From Granulicella sp. (GTDB taxonomy: Bacteria > Acidobacteriota > Terriglobia > Terriglobales > Acidobacteriaceae), in contig JANYLK010000031.1 in assembly GCA_025357875.1 (NCBI GenBank), forward strand, positions 1-64,000: 64,000 nt of DNA. Direction: 5' to 3'. Both the position numbers and the translations under genes were made by a program. Under the pieces are notes generated by a model that had not been told where the DNA came from, ran no database searches, and saw only the letters and a program-made list of their open reading frames with translations. Of this stretch, positions 33,780 to 41,173 are shown piece after piece (position 1 is the first letter of the stretch; every line of letters begins with the position of its first letter).

Positions 33780-35522
33780 TTAGGTAATCGCCATTGGGTT
33801 TCGTAGCCGCTGGACCATCGCAAGTACAAGTTGCTCTACCTCTTGAGGCTGGACGTTTGCCTTGTTAAGGAATTCTGTCGGGCCCAAACGAAGCTTGAGC
33901 ATTTCCACTTCAGATATCTCCCGACCAGAGTAAACCACAAGAGGCAGCGCCGCCAGACCCGGCTGACGGCGAAGCCAATCAACCAGCGAGAAACCATCGC
34001 CATCAGGCAGTGTAAGGTCGAGGATCAAAAGGTCGGGAGCACCGAGAAGACAGCGATCCACTGCTTGTTGAAGCGTGGTGGCGTGGTCAATTCGAACGCC
34101 TGTCTTCTGAAAGCCGGCAAGAATCATTTGAGCAAAATCCTGGTCATGTTCAACCAGCAGGATGTGGCCCGAGCCATCCCTGGTGCGAAGAACACGTCCG
34201 ATCTCCGCGAGCAGCAGATTCTCGCTGAACGGCTTTTGTACCCAGCCCTGCGAGCGGGCAGCTTGCGCAGGGCGATCCGTAGGCGGGATGACGCTCAGGA
34301 CAACGACGGGAATAGCGGCCGTTGCGGGCGTATTTCGCAACTTTTCCAGCGTCTCCCAACCGCTCAGCCCGGGCATGTAGAGGTCCAGCAAAATCGCGGA
34401 AATGGCCTGCGTTGAGGCGGGTTTTCTGTTTCCATTCGCCGGTGCCGTGTGCCTCTGGGCAATGGCAAGTACTTCTTCGCCGCTGCTTGCTTCCAAAATG
34501 TCGTATCCATGCTGGCGAAGCTGCTCCGCAACCACCACACGTATTCCAGGGTCGTCGTCGCACACCAGAATCAGGCCGTCGCCACGCTCGGCCGCCACCT
34601 CAGTCATGCCTGGGGAAGCAGCATCGGAGGCCCGCGCCGACCGTGAAAGTTGCACCCAGAGCGTCGTTCCAGGCCCGGCTTTGTTGGGTTGGGCCCAGAT
34701 CGCTCCTCCGTGTTGCTGGATGATGCTGCGGCAGATCGCCAACCCGAGTCCTGTTCCTCCCTTCTTGCTGGAATCGGAGGACTCAACCTGCTGAAAGCGA
34801 TCGAAGACCGCCTCCATCTTATCCACGGGAATACCGCGGCCCTGATCGACAACCTTGACCAGCAGCGAATTTGGATTCGAGTCGATCTGGACCGAAATAG
34901 TCGAACCAGCCGGAGAAAATTTGATGGCGTTCGACAACAGGTTGGTTAGAACCTGCAGGATTCGGTCGGAGTCTGCGTCGAAGTAGATGGAGTCACGCGG
35001 AGCATCGCTGATCAGCTCCACCTTGATCCCTGCACCGTCAGCCACAGTAGACATGGTGTCGACCGCTTCGTGGGCCAGGTCATACATCGAACAGCGCCGC
35101 AACTTCAGCGGTGCGCGGCCAGATTCCATGCGCTCAAGATCAAGTATGTCATTGATCAGACGGATCAGCCGCTCGGTGTTGCTGGAAGCGATGCGGAGCA
35201 GGTTCTGCGCTTTTGGATCGACGTTGCCCAGCAATCCCGCAGAGAGAAGCCCGAGGGCACCACGAATGCTGGTAAGCGGAGTACGCAATTCGTGGGAGAC
35301 GGTGGAGATGAACTCATCTTTGACCGAATCCAGGTCGGAGCGCATCGCGAGCTTGCTCTTCTGTTGCTCCGCATATTCGCGGCTGCGCTGAAGAGCTTCC
35401 TTCAGCTCCTCGATCGAGCTCCGTTGCTGTCGGCTTTGTGCAGCGAGCCTCAGCGCAAGAGCGCCTACCAGGAAGAGGCTCACCAACAGCAACCCGGAAA
35501 AAATCGTTGGAAGGACCATCAT
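33780..35522 (-). CDS. Hybrid sensor histidine kinase with two receiver domains
   Basis: A 580-residue kinase with one membrane helix (about 5-27) and almost no periplasmic part, a coiled linker (30-68), HisKA with H77 in 'STVSHELRTPLTSI', and HATPase with 'NLLSNAIKF', 'VVDQGRGIP' and 'GGTGLGLAICRSII'. Two receivers follow: one from about 317 ('LVCDDDPGI', 'ILLDLYMPGLSGW', 'VQKPFSENLL') and one from about 450 ('ILLVEHDQDF', 'LLILDLTLPDGDGFS', with an atypical 'EFLNKANV' end). The lack of a sensing domain suggests it senses through the membrane or a partner. The genes for a receiver and an Hpt follow directly. Confidence 0.92.
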   Translation of the reverse strand: MMVLPTIFSGLLLVSLFLVGALALRLAAQSRQQRSSIEELKEALQRSREYAEQQKSKLAMRSDLDSVKDEFISTVSHELRTPLTSIRGALGLLSAGLLGNVDPKAQNLLRIASSNTERLIRLINDILDLERMESGRAPLKLRRCSMYDLAHEAVDTMSTVADGAGIKVELISDAPRDSIYFDADSDRILQVLTNLLSNAIKFSPAGSTISVQIDSNPNSLLVKVVDQGRGIPVDKMEAVFDRFQQVESSDSSKKGGTGLGLAICRSIIQQHGGAIWAQPNKAGPGTTLWVQLSRSARASDAASPGMTEVAAERGDGLILVCDDDPGIRVVVAEQLRQHGYDILEASSGEEVLAIAQRHTAPANGNRKPASTQAISAILLDLYMPGLSGWETLEKLRNTPATAAIPVVVLSVIPPTDRPAQAARSQGWVQKPFSENLLLAEIGRVLRTRDGSGHILLVEHDQDFAQMILAGFQKTGVRIDHATTLQQAVDRCLLGAPDLLILDLTLPDGDGFSLVDWLRRQPGLAALPLVVYSGREISEVEMLKLRLGPTEFLNKANVQPQEVEQLVLAMVQRLRNPMAIT

Positions 35523-35630
35523 CGACGATTGCCTATCGTACCGCTTAAGTCGACGCTGAGAAAAGAAAATGAATCAGTCGGATCAGTCAGATGATATCGC
35601 AACAAACGATCAGGTGATAGCAACATGCGA

Positions 35631-36704
35631 TCAGGCGGACACTGGTTCGACAATTTGGCTAAGAATCTCGGTCCAGTTCTTCTCTTTACGAGCGTGCGCA
35701 GCCTTCTTGTGGAAGACGTATCCGGCGATCAGCGGAAGGGCCAAAGTGGCCTCGGCGTAAACCATCTGCTCGAAGGTGGTGTCGACTTTGCCCCACGAAC
35801 TGGCCTCTTTCAGAGTCGATCCGGAAAGAGCGCCGTCCCGGGAATCGGCGACCGTAACCTGGATCGCATACTTGTGCATTGGCGCATCAACGCCCAGAAT
35901 CTCAGCCGCGACGACAATGTCCTGGGCGAAGTTTTTGGGAACGCCGCCGCCGATCATGAGCAGGCCGGTGGTCGGGTTGGCAATCTTCAACTGGGTCAGC
36001 TCGTAGAAATCCTTAGCCGAGTCGATCGAGACCATTGGCTTGCCACGGCGAGCGTGTTGATGGGCAACGAAACCGAAGCCCGCCGAGCAATCCGAAAACG
36101 CTGGGCAGAAGATCGGAACTCCTTTCTGATACGCCGCTAAGATGATGGAGTCAGGGTTGCCATTTGCGGGGGTGCGGCCATTGGCTTCGAGGTAGGCGCC
36201 GAACTCGCGGATAATCTCGCGTGAACTGTAAGGGCGCGGCGCCAGCGAATTGATGATCTTCTCGGTAGTGTCGTCGCAGATGCGCAGTTCTTCTTCGTCG
36301 ATGAAGGTGTCGTAGATTCGGTCGATCATCAGCTCGCGCAGGTCGCCGTCTCCGTTGCCGTACTTGTACTCGTCGCCGGCGATATAGTGGCGAAAGCCAA
36401 GCGCCTCGAAAAAGTCCTGGTCGACGATATTCGCGCCAGTTGAAACGATGGCGTCGACCATATTGTTGCGGATCAGGTCGACGAAGAGCTTTTGCAATCC
36501 GGCGGAAATGAGCGAACCTGCGAGACACAGAATGACTCCGCAGTCAGTGTCGCGCAGCATGATCTCGTAAATCGAAGCGGCGCGTGCGGTGTCGCGCGAA
36601 GTGTAGGCCATCGAGGCCATGGCATCGACCAGGGGGACAACGTTGTGCTGCGAAATATCAATGTGCTGAACGGGCGTGGTGAGAAGTTCTTTTTTAGTAG
36701 GCAT
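35631..36704 (-). CDS. Deoxyhypusine synthase-family protein
   Basis: A 357-residue member of the deoxyhypusine synthase family, NAD+-dependent enzymes that move an aminobutyl group from spermidine. Visible signatures are 'AGSLISAGLQKLFVDLI', 'DAIVSTGANIVDQDFFEALG', 'GVPIFCPAFSDCSAGFG', 'GLLMIGGGVPKNFAQDI', and 'TLKEASSWGKV' with the catalytic lysine at K306. Bacteria lack eIF5A, so such homologues are thought to make homospermidine or other polyamines or to have unknown targets. No other polyamine gene is in this window. The ATG at 36704 is preferred to the GTG at 36710. Confidence 0.87.
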   Translation of the reverse strand: MPTKKELLTTPVQHIDISQHNVVPLVDAMASMAYTSRDTARAASIYEIMLRDTDCGVILCLAGSLISAGLQKLFVDLIRNNMVDAIVSTGANIVDQDFFEALGFRHYIAGDEYKYGNGDGDLRELMIDRIYDTFIDEEELRICDDTTEKIINSLAPRPYSSREIIREFGAYLEANGRTPANGNPDSIILAAYQKGVPIFCPAFSDCSAGFGFVAHQHARRGKPMVSIDSAKDFYELTQLKIANPTTGLLMIGGGVPKNFAQDIVVAAEILGVDAPMHKYAIQVTVADSRDGALSGSTLKEASSWGKVDTTFEQMVYAEATLALPLIAGYVFHKKAAHARKEKNWTEILSQIVEPVSA

Positions 36705-36792
36705 GATCACTTTTTAGTTTATCGCGAGGGCCGCTGACGCGTGGTCGGGATCTGCGAATTAGTAGAATTTTCATCTATCGCCTCCTCGTCCA

Positions 36793-37451
36793 AGGGCAGG
36801 AGACAATTTGGCCGAGCGGCTGTGGTCAAGTTGGAGCACGACGGCAATATCGAGGTGTCACCGGCAAGCCTGCGTATGCGAGACGCCACTGTAAACACAT
36901 GCATCAAATGGAACTATGGCGTTTAGGACAGCCAGATTTCAGGGCCAAGCCTACTGCGGTCGGAGCGCTATGACATCTCGCGAAGTCAGATTCTCCGGTT
37001 GCCGCAAGCCAGATGAAGCTGATGCTGCAAGCGCTGCTAGCCGACCGATTCCAACTCAGCTTCCATCGCGACAACAAGGACATGAAAGTCTTCGCTCTGA
37101 TCGTGGCCAGGAGCGGCCCAAGCTTCATGCAGCGGCGGGTGACGGCAATTTCACCCATGACAATACGGCGGTGAGCACGATCGCAAAGTCGATGGCGATG
37201 CGCGAGTTCGCGGACTTCCTCTCCGGTCGGGTGGAGACGTCGGCCGTAGACAAAACTGGGTTGGAGGGGAGGTACGATTTCACGCTGGATTTCATCTCCT
37301 AGCTGCAGCTAGACCGTCAAACAAAAATCGATGACTTCCTCGGAGTCATGCAGGCTGCGAAGGTGAACCCGGGTTGAAGCTTGAGCCGCAAAAAAAGCAG
37401 ACGGTTGAGGTTCTGGCCGTAGACCATGTGAAGAAACCATCGGAGAACTAG
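36793..37451 (+). pseudogene. TIGR03435-family protein, decayed
   Basis: Pieces of the acidobacterial TIGR03435 family follow each other in order but in different frames: 'ASLRMRDATVNTCIKWNYGV' then a TAG, 'DSQISGPS', 'SERYDI', 'LMLQALLADRFQLSFHRDNK' with 'MKVFALIVARSGP', 'KLHAAAGDGNFTHDN' with 'MREFADFLSGRVETSAVDKT' and 'GLEGRYDFTLDFIS' followed by TAG, and finally 'GLKLEPQKKQTVEVLAVDHV' to the natural TAG at 37449. At least three frame changes and two nonsense codons. The N-terminal start and signal peptide are lost, so the left boundary is approximate. Its end overlaps the anSME stop by four bases. Confidence 0.8.
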
Positions 37452-38815
37452 GAGCGATCGCGGCCATGGCAGTACTTGGTTTTGCGTCCGCTACCGCAGG
37501 GGCAAGGCTCGTTGCGGCCAACTTTGGCGGTCTCAGCTTTCCACTTCGCGTCTTCGATGACGTACCAGCGCATTATTTGGGCGGGCGGACGATTGGATTC
37601 GAGCAGCTCGGCCATCAAGCGCATCGGCTCCGCCACATGTCGAAAGAACTTCTTGTAGCCGGCGCATAGGTAGTTCAGGCCGGGCTCGCCATCGGGCGTC
37701 GAAATGAAACGGTCTTTGGGACAGCCTCCGTTGCAGGCGTATAGGACCTCGCATTCACGACAATACTTCGGCAGCGTGGTCTGCTTGTCGGCACCAAACT
37801 TGCGCTGCCTGGCCGATGCCACGAGGTCGACCATTTGCGATTCGCGAATATTGCCTAGCTTAAAATCCGGCTCGACGTAGTGGTCGCAGGAGTAGAGATC
37901 GCCGGTATGCTCCAGCGCCACCGCGTCGCCGCACGTCGGCGAGAAGACACACAGCGAGTACTGCCCGACATGTGCGCCAAGGGTGGTGTCGAACAGTTGG
38001 ACGTAGACCTTACCTACATCACTGCGCACCCATTCGTCGAAAATGCCGATGAGGAACCTGCCGAGTTGTTCAGATTGAACCGAGCGTTGAGTAACACGTT
38101 TGCCGGACTGAACGTAAAGCGGTCGCGAATCAGTTCCGCGCAGGCCCCAACCAATGTTGGCGAGCGGAATGAGATTGGCATCTCCACGCTCCACGATCGG
38201 AATAAACTGCATGACTCGTGCTCCTAGGCCATCGCGAAAGAAGCGATAGATCTCAATCGCGTGCTCCACGTTGCCGCTGTGGACCGTGCAGAGGATGTTG
38301 CATTTGACCTCTTGCGTTTTGAGAAATTTCCAGCCACACATTACCCGGTCGAAGGTGCCGCGGCCGCCTTTGTCGACGCGGTAGATGTCGTGCAGTTGGC
38401 GCGGCCCGTCGATACTGAGTCCTACCAGAAAATTATGCTGTTTGAAGAACGCGCACCATTCGTCGTCGAGGCGTGTGCCGTTGGTCTGGATGGTGTGCTC
38501 GACGCTCTGGCCGGGCCTGCGATACTTTTCGACCAGTTCCATCGACCGGCGGAAGAAGTCGAGATCCATCAACGTCGGTTCGCCGCCCTGCCACGCGATG
38601 CTGACTTGCGCGGGCTGCGATTCCAGCAGCTGGCGGATGTATAGCTCCAGCAGATCGTCAGCCATTCGGAAATCGCTGTCCGGGTAGAGCGCCTGTTTGG
38701 AAAGGAAGAAGCAGTACTTGCAGTCGAGATTGCACACCGCTCCAGTCGGCTTCGCCAGCACGTGAAAATAGCGCGGCGACTGCGTGGTGGTCGATGGTGA
38801 ATTTGGTGCTTGCAT
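37448..38815 (-). CDS. Radical SAM anaerobic sulfatase-maturating-type enzyme with SEC-C motif
   Basis: A 455-residue radical SAM/SPASM protein. The cluster motif is C28-x3-C32-x2-C35 in 'GAVCNLDCKYCFF'. Then come 'SIAWQGGEPTLM', 'HTIQTNGTRLDDEWC', 'GLSIDGPRQLHD', and the SPASM cysteines in 'CVFSPTCGDA', 'YSCDHYVEP' and 'YCRECEVLYACNGGCPKDRF'. This matches anSME, which converts Cys or Ser of sulfatases to formylglycine. The last 20 residues are a SEC-C zinc motif (GRNEPCPCGSGRKTKYCHG), seen in a subset of these enzymes. No sulfatase gene is in the window, so its client must be elsewhere. Confidence 0.9.
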   Translation of the reverse strand: MQAPNSPSTTTQSPRYFHVLAKPTGAVCNLDCKYCFFLSKQALYPDSDFRMADDLLELYIRQLLESQPAQVSIAWQGGEPTLMDLDFFRRSMELVEKYRRPGQSVEHTIQTNGTRLDDEWCAFFKQHNFLVGLSIDGPRQLHDIYRVDKGGRGTFDRVMCGWKFLKTQEVKCNILCTVHSGNVEHAIEIYRFFRDGLGARVMQFIPIVERGDANLIPLANIGWGLRGTDSRPLYVQSGKRVTQRSVQSEQLGRFLIGIFDEWVRSDVGKVYVQLFDTTLGAHVGQYSLCVFSPTCGDAVALEHTGDLYSCDHYVEPDFKLGNIRESQMVDLVASARQRKFGADKQTTLPKYCRECEVLYACNGGCPKDRFISTPDGEPGLNYLCAGYKKFFRHVAEPMRLMAELLESNRPPAQIMRWYVIEDAKWKAETAKVGRNEPCPCGSGRKTKYCHGRDRS

Positions 38816-38878
38816 ATGAATCGTTGCGTGCCCCTAACTTATCACGCGACGGGCGAAGGTTTGCAGCATCTAAGTCTG

Positions 38879-39754
38879 ATGGGAGGTAGGACTACACAAT
38901 TCGCCGCTCCAGCAGAAGCCGCCAGCCCAGTTGCGCTGTGGCACTTGCTTTCGTTGGACGCACCCTCCGTCGCTGCAGTCTGGGTGTGGTTTATCGCGAG
39001 ATCGAGTCACATCAGCCTTCCGCGGGCGGTGCCTGTGGCGATGGCAATCGCAGTGTGGATGTTGTACGCGGCTGACCGCTTGCTTGACGCCCGCGGGTTG
39101 GAGACGGGGCGTACGGGACCGGATGAACTGAAAGCGCGACACCTGTTTCATTATCGCCATCGTCGCTTATTTCGAGGGGGAATTGCGCTGGCGGCAGTGG
39201 CGCTGGTGACGCTCTTGCCGCGCCTCGATGCTCGGGCGATGCGGCTGTACCTGATCGAAGGGGGGCTGTTGTTGGTGTGGTTTATCATCTTGCACGCAAC
39301 GAGCGGCGCGCACCGCCTGCCGAAGGAGATCGCAGTCGGCATATTTTTTTCAGCCGCAATTTTTACTCCCTGCGTTGCGCGAGAGCCTCACTTACGGGCG
39401 TCACTGCTGCCGGCCGCTCTGCTGTTTGGAGTTCTATGCAGCTTGAACTGCGTGTTCATTTATGCGTGGGAACATAAAGGACTTGCCCAAGCGAATGCGC
39501 TGCGGGCTCACGTCACAACGTGTGTCGCTGTGGCACACCTGAACGCGCTGTCTATTGCTGCTGTGGCCGGCGCAATTGTAATTCTCTTATTCGGATCGAC
39601 TCCGGCAAAGCCCGCTGCGGCAGCGTGCGCGTTGGCCGTTGGAGTCCTTCTTGCACTCCATTGCAACTATCACGAGCTCTCACGGAACGATCTGCGCGCC
39701 GCGGCTGACATGGCACTGCTCACTCCGGTTCTACTGCTTCCATTTCTGCGATGA
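38879..39754 (+). CDS. UbiA-like polytopic membrane protein
   Basis: A protein of about 291 residues with seven or eight hydrophobic helices. It has an Asp motif at the position of the first UbiA motif ('MLYAADRLLDARG') and 'HRLPKEIAVGIFFSAAI', a stretch common in UbiA-like proteins of soil bacteria. The second Asp motif is not obvious, 'HELSRNDLRAAADMALL' being the nearest candidate. A prenyltransferase-like role is inferred only. The frame opens at 38810, but the ATG at 38816 shares the palindrome CATATG with the opposite anSME start, so I favour ATG 38879. The stop overlaps the following methyltransferase start as ATGATG, suggesting the two work together. Confidence 0.65.
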   Translation: MGGRTTQFAAPAEAASPVALWHLLSLDAPSVAAVWVWFIARSSHISLPRAVPVAMAIAVWMLYAADRLLDARGLETGRTGPDELKARHLFHYRHRRLFRGGIALAAVALVTLLPRLDARAMRLYLIEGGLLLVWFIILHATSGAHRLPKEIAVGIFFSAAIFTPCVAREPHLRASLLPAALLFGVLCSLNCVFIYAWEHKGLAQANALRAHVTTCVAVAHLNALSIAAVAGAIVILLFGSTPAKPAAAACALAVGVLLALHCNYHELSRNDLRAAADMALLTPVLLLPFLR

Positions 39755-40563
39755 TGCCACGGGGACAACGAGCCGCAAACTTCGACCGGGTTGCGCGATG
39801 GTACCAGTGGATGGAGTATCTCAGCTTTGGGCGGTCGCTTGAGCGCTGCCGGAACTATTTCCTGCCGCGACTTGTATCCTGCCGTAGCGCTCTGCTGCTG
39901 GGTGATGGAGATGGCCGCTTTATGGCGCGCCTGCTCTTGAGCAATCCGGAAATCACCGCCGATGCAGTTGACACAAGCGCTGCGATGCTGAGGTTGATTG
40001 AAAGGCGTGCTAACGTCTCAGTCAAAGATGCCTATACCAGGCTGCGTATCCACCACCACAGCGCGTTAGCTTTTGATCCAGATCGCCCCTACGACCTCAT
40101 CGTCACGCACTTCTTTCTGGATTGCCTTACGCAGTATGAGGTGGATCTCCTTGCTATCCGCGTGGCCAAGTGTATGCGCCCCGGAGGACTGTGGCTCGTC
40201 TCCGAATTTCACATCCCTCGTGGATATATGCACTGGCCGGCGCGCTGCACAATATCGATGCTCTACATCGCTTTTAGGCTGTTGACTGATCTGCGCACCA
40301 AAGTGTTGCCCAACCATGCTGGCTCACTTGCGGCCGCAAGTTTCACGCTCATCGCACAGCAACTTTGGCTTGGCGGCCTCCTCAGCAGCGAGATCTGGGA
40401 GTACACTCCTGCCATGCTGCCTCCGCAAAAGCCAAAGATCGTCGCCATTCCCGATCCCGTCCCCGCCCCTGAGCCGGCCAGCCCGTCGCTGCCCGAGCCT
40501 GACCCCGGTGTATTCCACCACGAACCTGCGCGGGATGTGCCGATAAACAAGCCGGGCCAGTAG
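39751..40563 (+). CDS. Class I SAM-dependent methyltransferase
   Basis: A 270-residue methyltransferase: 'NFDRVARWYQWMEYLSFG', a Gly-rich motif I variant 'SALLLGDGDGRF', 'ADAVDTSAAML' (motif II acidic residue), 'YDLIVTHFFLDCLTQ' and 'RPGGLWLVSEFHIP'. The layout resembles ubiquinone/menaquinone or tocopherol-type methyltransferases. The last 50 residues are a Pro-rich tail (VPAPEPASPSLPEPDPG) not needed for the fold. It overlaps the UbiA-like gene, a pairing reminiscent of a prenylation step followed by methylation; this is inference from the neighbourhood. Confidence 0.82.
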   Translation: MMPRGQRAANFDRVARWYQWMEYLSFGRSLERCRNYFLPRLVSCRSALLLGDGDGRFMARLLLSNPEITADAVDTSAAMLRLIERRANVSVKDAYTRLRIHHHSALAFDPDRPYDLIVTHFFLDCLTQYEVDLLAIRVAKCMRPGGLWLVSEFHIPRGYMHWPARCTISMLYIAFRLLTDLRTKVLPNHAGSLAAASFTLIAQQLWLGGLLSSEIWEYTPAMLPPQKPKIVAIPDPVPAPEPASPSLPEPDPGVFHHEPARDVPINKPGQ

Positions 40564-40615
40564 AGCGTCATTCCTCCGTTTCAAAAATGCGGCTGACCTA
40601 CAATATCTGGAGCTT

Positions 40616-41173
40616 ATGAATATTTACATCCTTCGACACGCAAGTGCCGGTCTAAGGCGCGTCAACCCTATCCTCGATCGCAAGCGTCCGCTCGACAAAG
40701 AGGGTAAGCGTCATTGCCTGCAACTGGCGCATGTCCTGAACGCAATGAAGCTACAGTTCGACGTGGTGATCTCGAGCCCCCTCAAGCGCTCTCTGCAGAC
40801 CGCATCGCTGGTGGGAACGGAGACCGGATACGAGGCGAAGATTGTTCAATCGGCGGCGCTGGCACCGGAGGCCAACTTCGCCCAATTCCAAAAACTGCTC
40901 AAGGAATTTGAGGAGTTCGAGAACGTGCTGCTGGTAGGACACAACCCTAACCTTACGGGATTCGTGGGATCGCTTCTCGTCCCAGCGCCTAAGCTTTCCG
41001 GCGTGGCCTCGGAGGGTGGCCTGGTTCAGGTGCGTCTGCGCAAGGGCTCTCTGGCGCGGCTAAATATGACCCACGGTCCGGCGAGTCTGCAATGGCTGCT
41101 CGATCCGCGCACCATCCGTGCGCTCTACGCCACGTCGACGGCCAAGTCGCGCCCGAAAACTTCGCGGAAGTAG
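40616..41173 (+). CDS. sixA: Phosphohistidine phosphatase SixA
   Basis: A 185-residue histidine phosphatase with the 'IYILRHASAG' catalytic RHA motif (His-9 region), 'VVISSPLKRSLQTA' with the second Arg, and 'NVLLVGHNPNLTGFV' with the second catalytic His. SixA removes phosphate from Hpt histidines, as in ArcB, and from phosphotransferase systems. The phosphorelay with an Hpt protein is 5 kb away and could be a target, which is inference. A 20-residue basic tail (STAKSRPKTSRK) is longer than usual. The 3' end overlaps the convergent ppx gene by 49 bases. Confidence 0.88.
   Translation: MNIYILRHASAGLRRVNPILDRKRPLDKEGKRHCLQLAHVLNAMKLQFDVVISSPLKRSLQTASLVGTETGYEAKIVQSAALAPEANFAQFQKLLKEFEEFENVLLVGHNPNLTGFVGSLLVPAPKLSGVASEGGLVQVRLRKGSLARLNMTHGPASLQWLLDPRTIRALYATSTAKSRPKTSRK

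Noticed and set aside
38810-38878. Longer N-terminus of the UbiA-like protein starting TTG 38810 or ATG 38816
   Set aside because: It would place the start inside the palindrome used by the opposite anSME gene, has no ribosome-binding site, and adds non-conserved-looking residues before the first helix.
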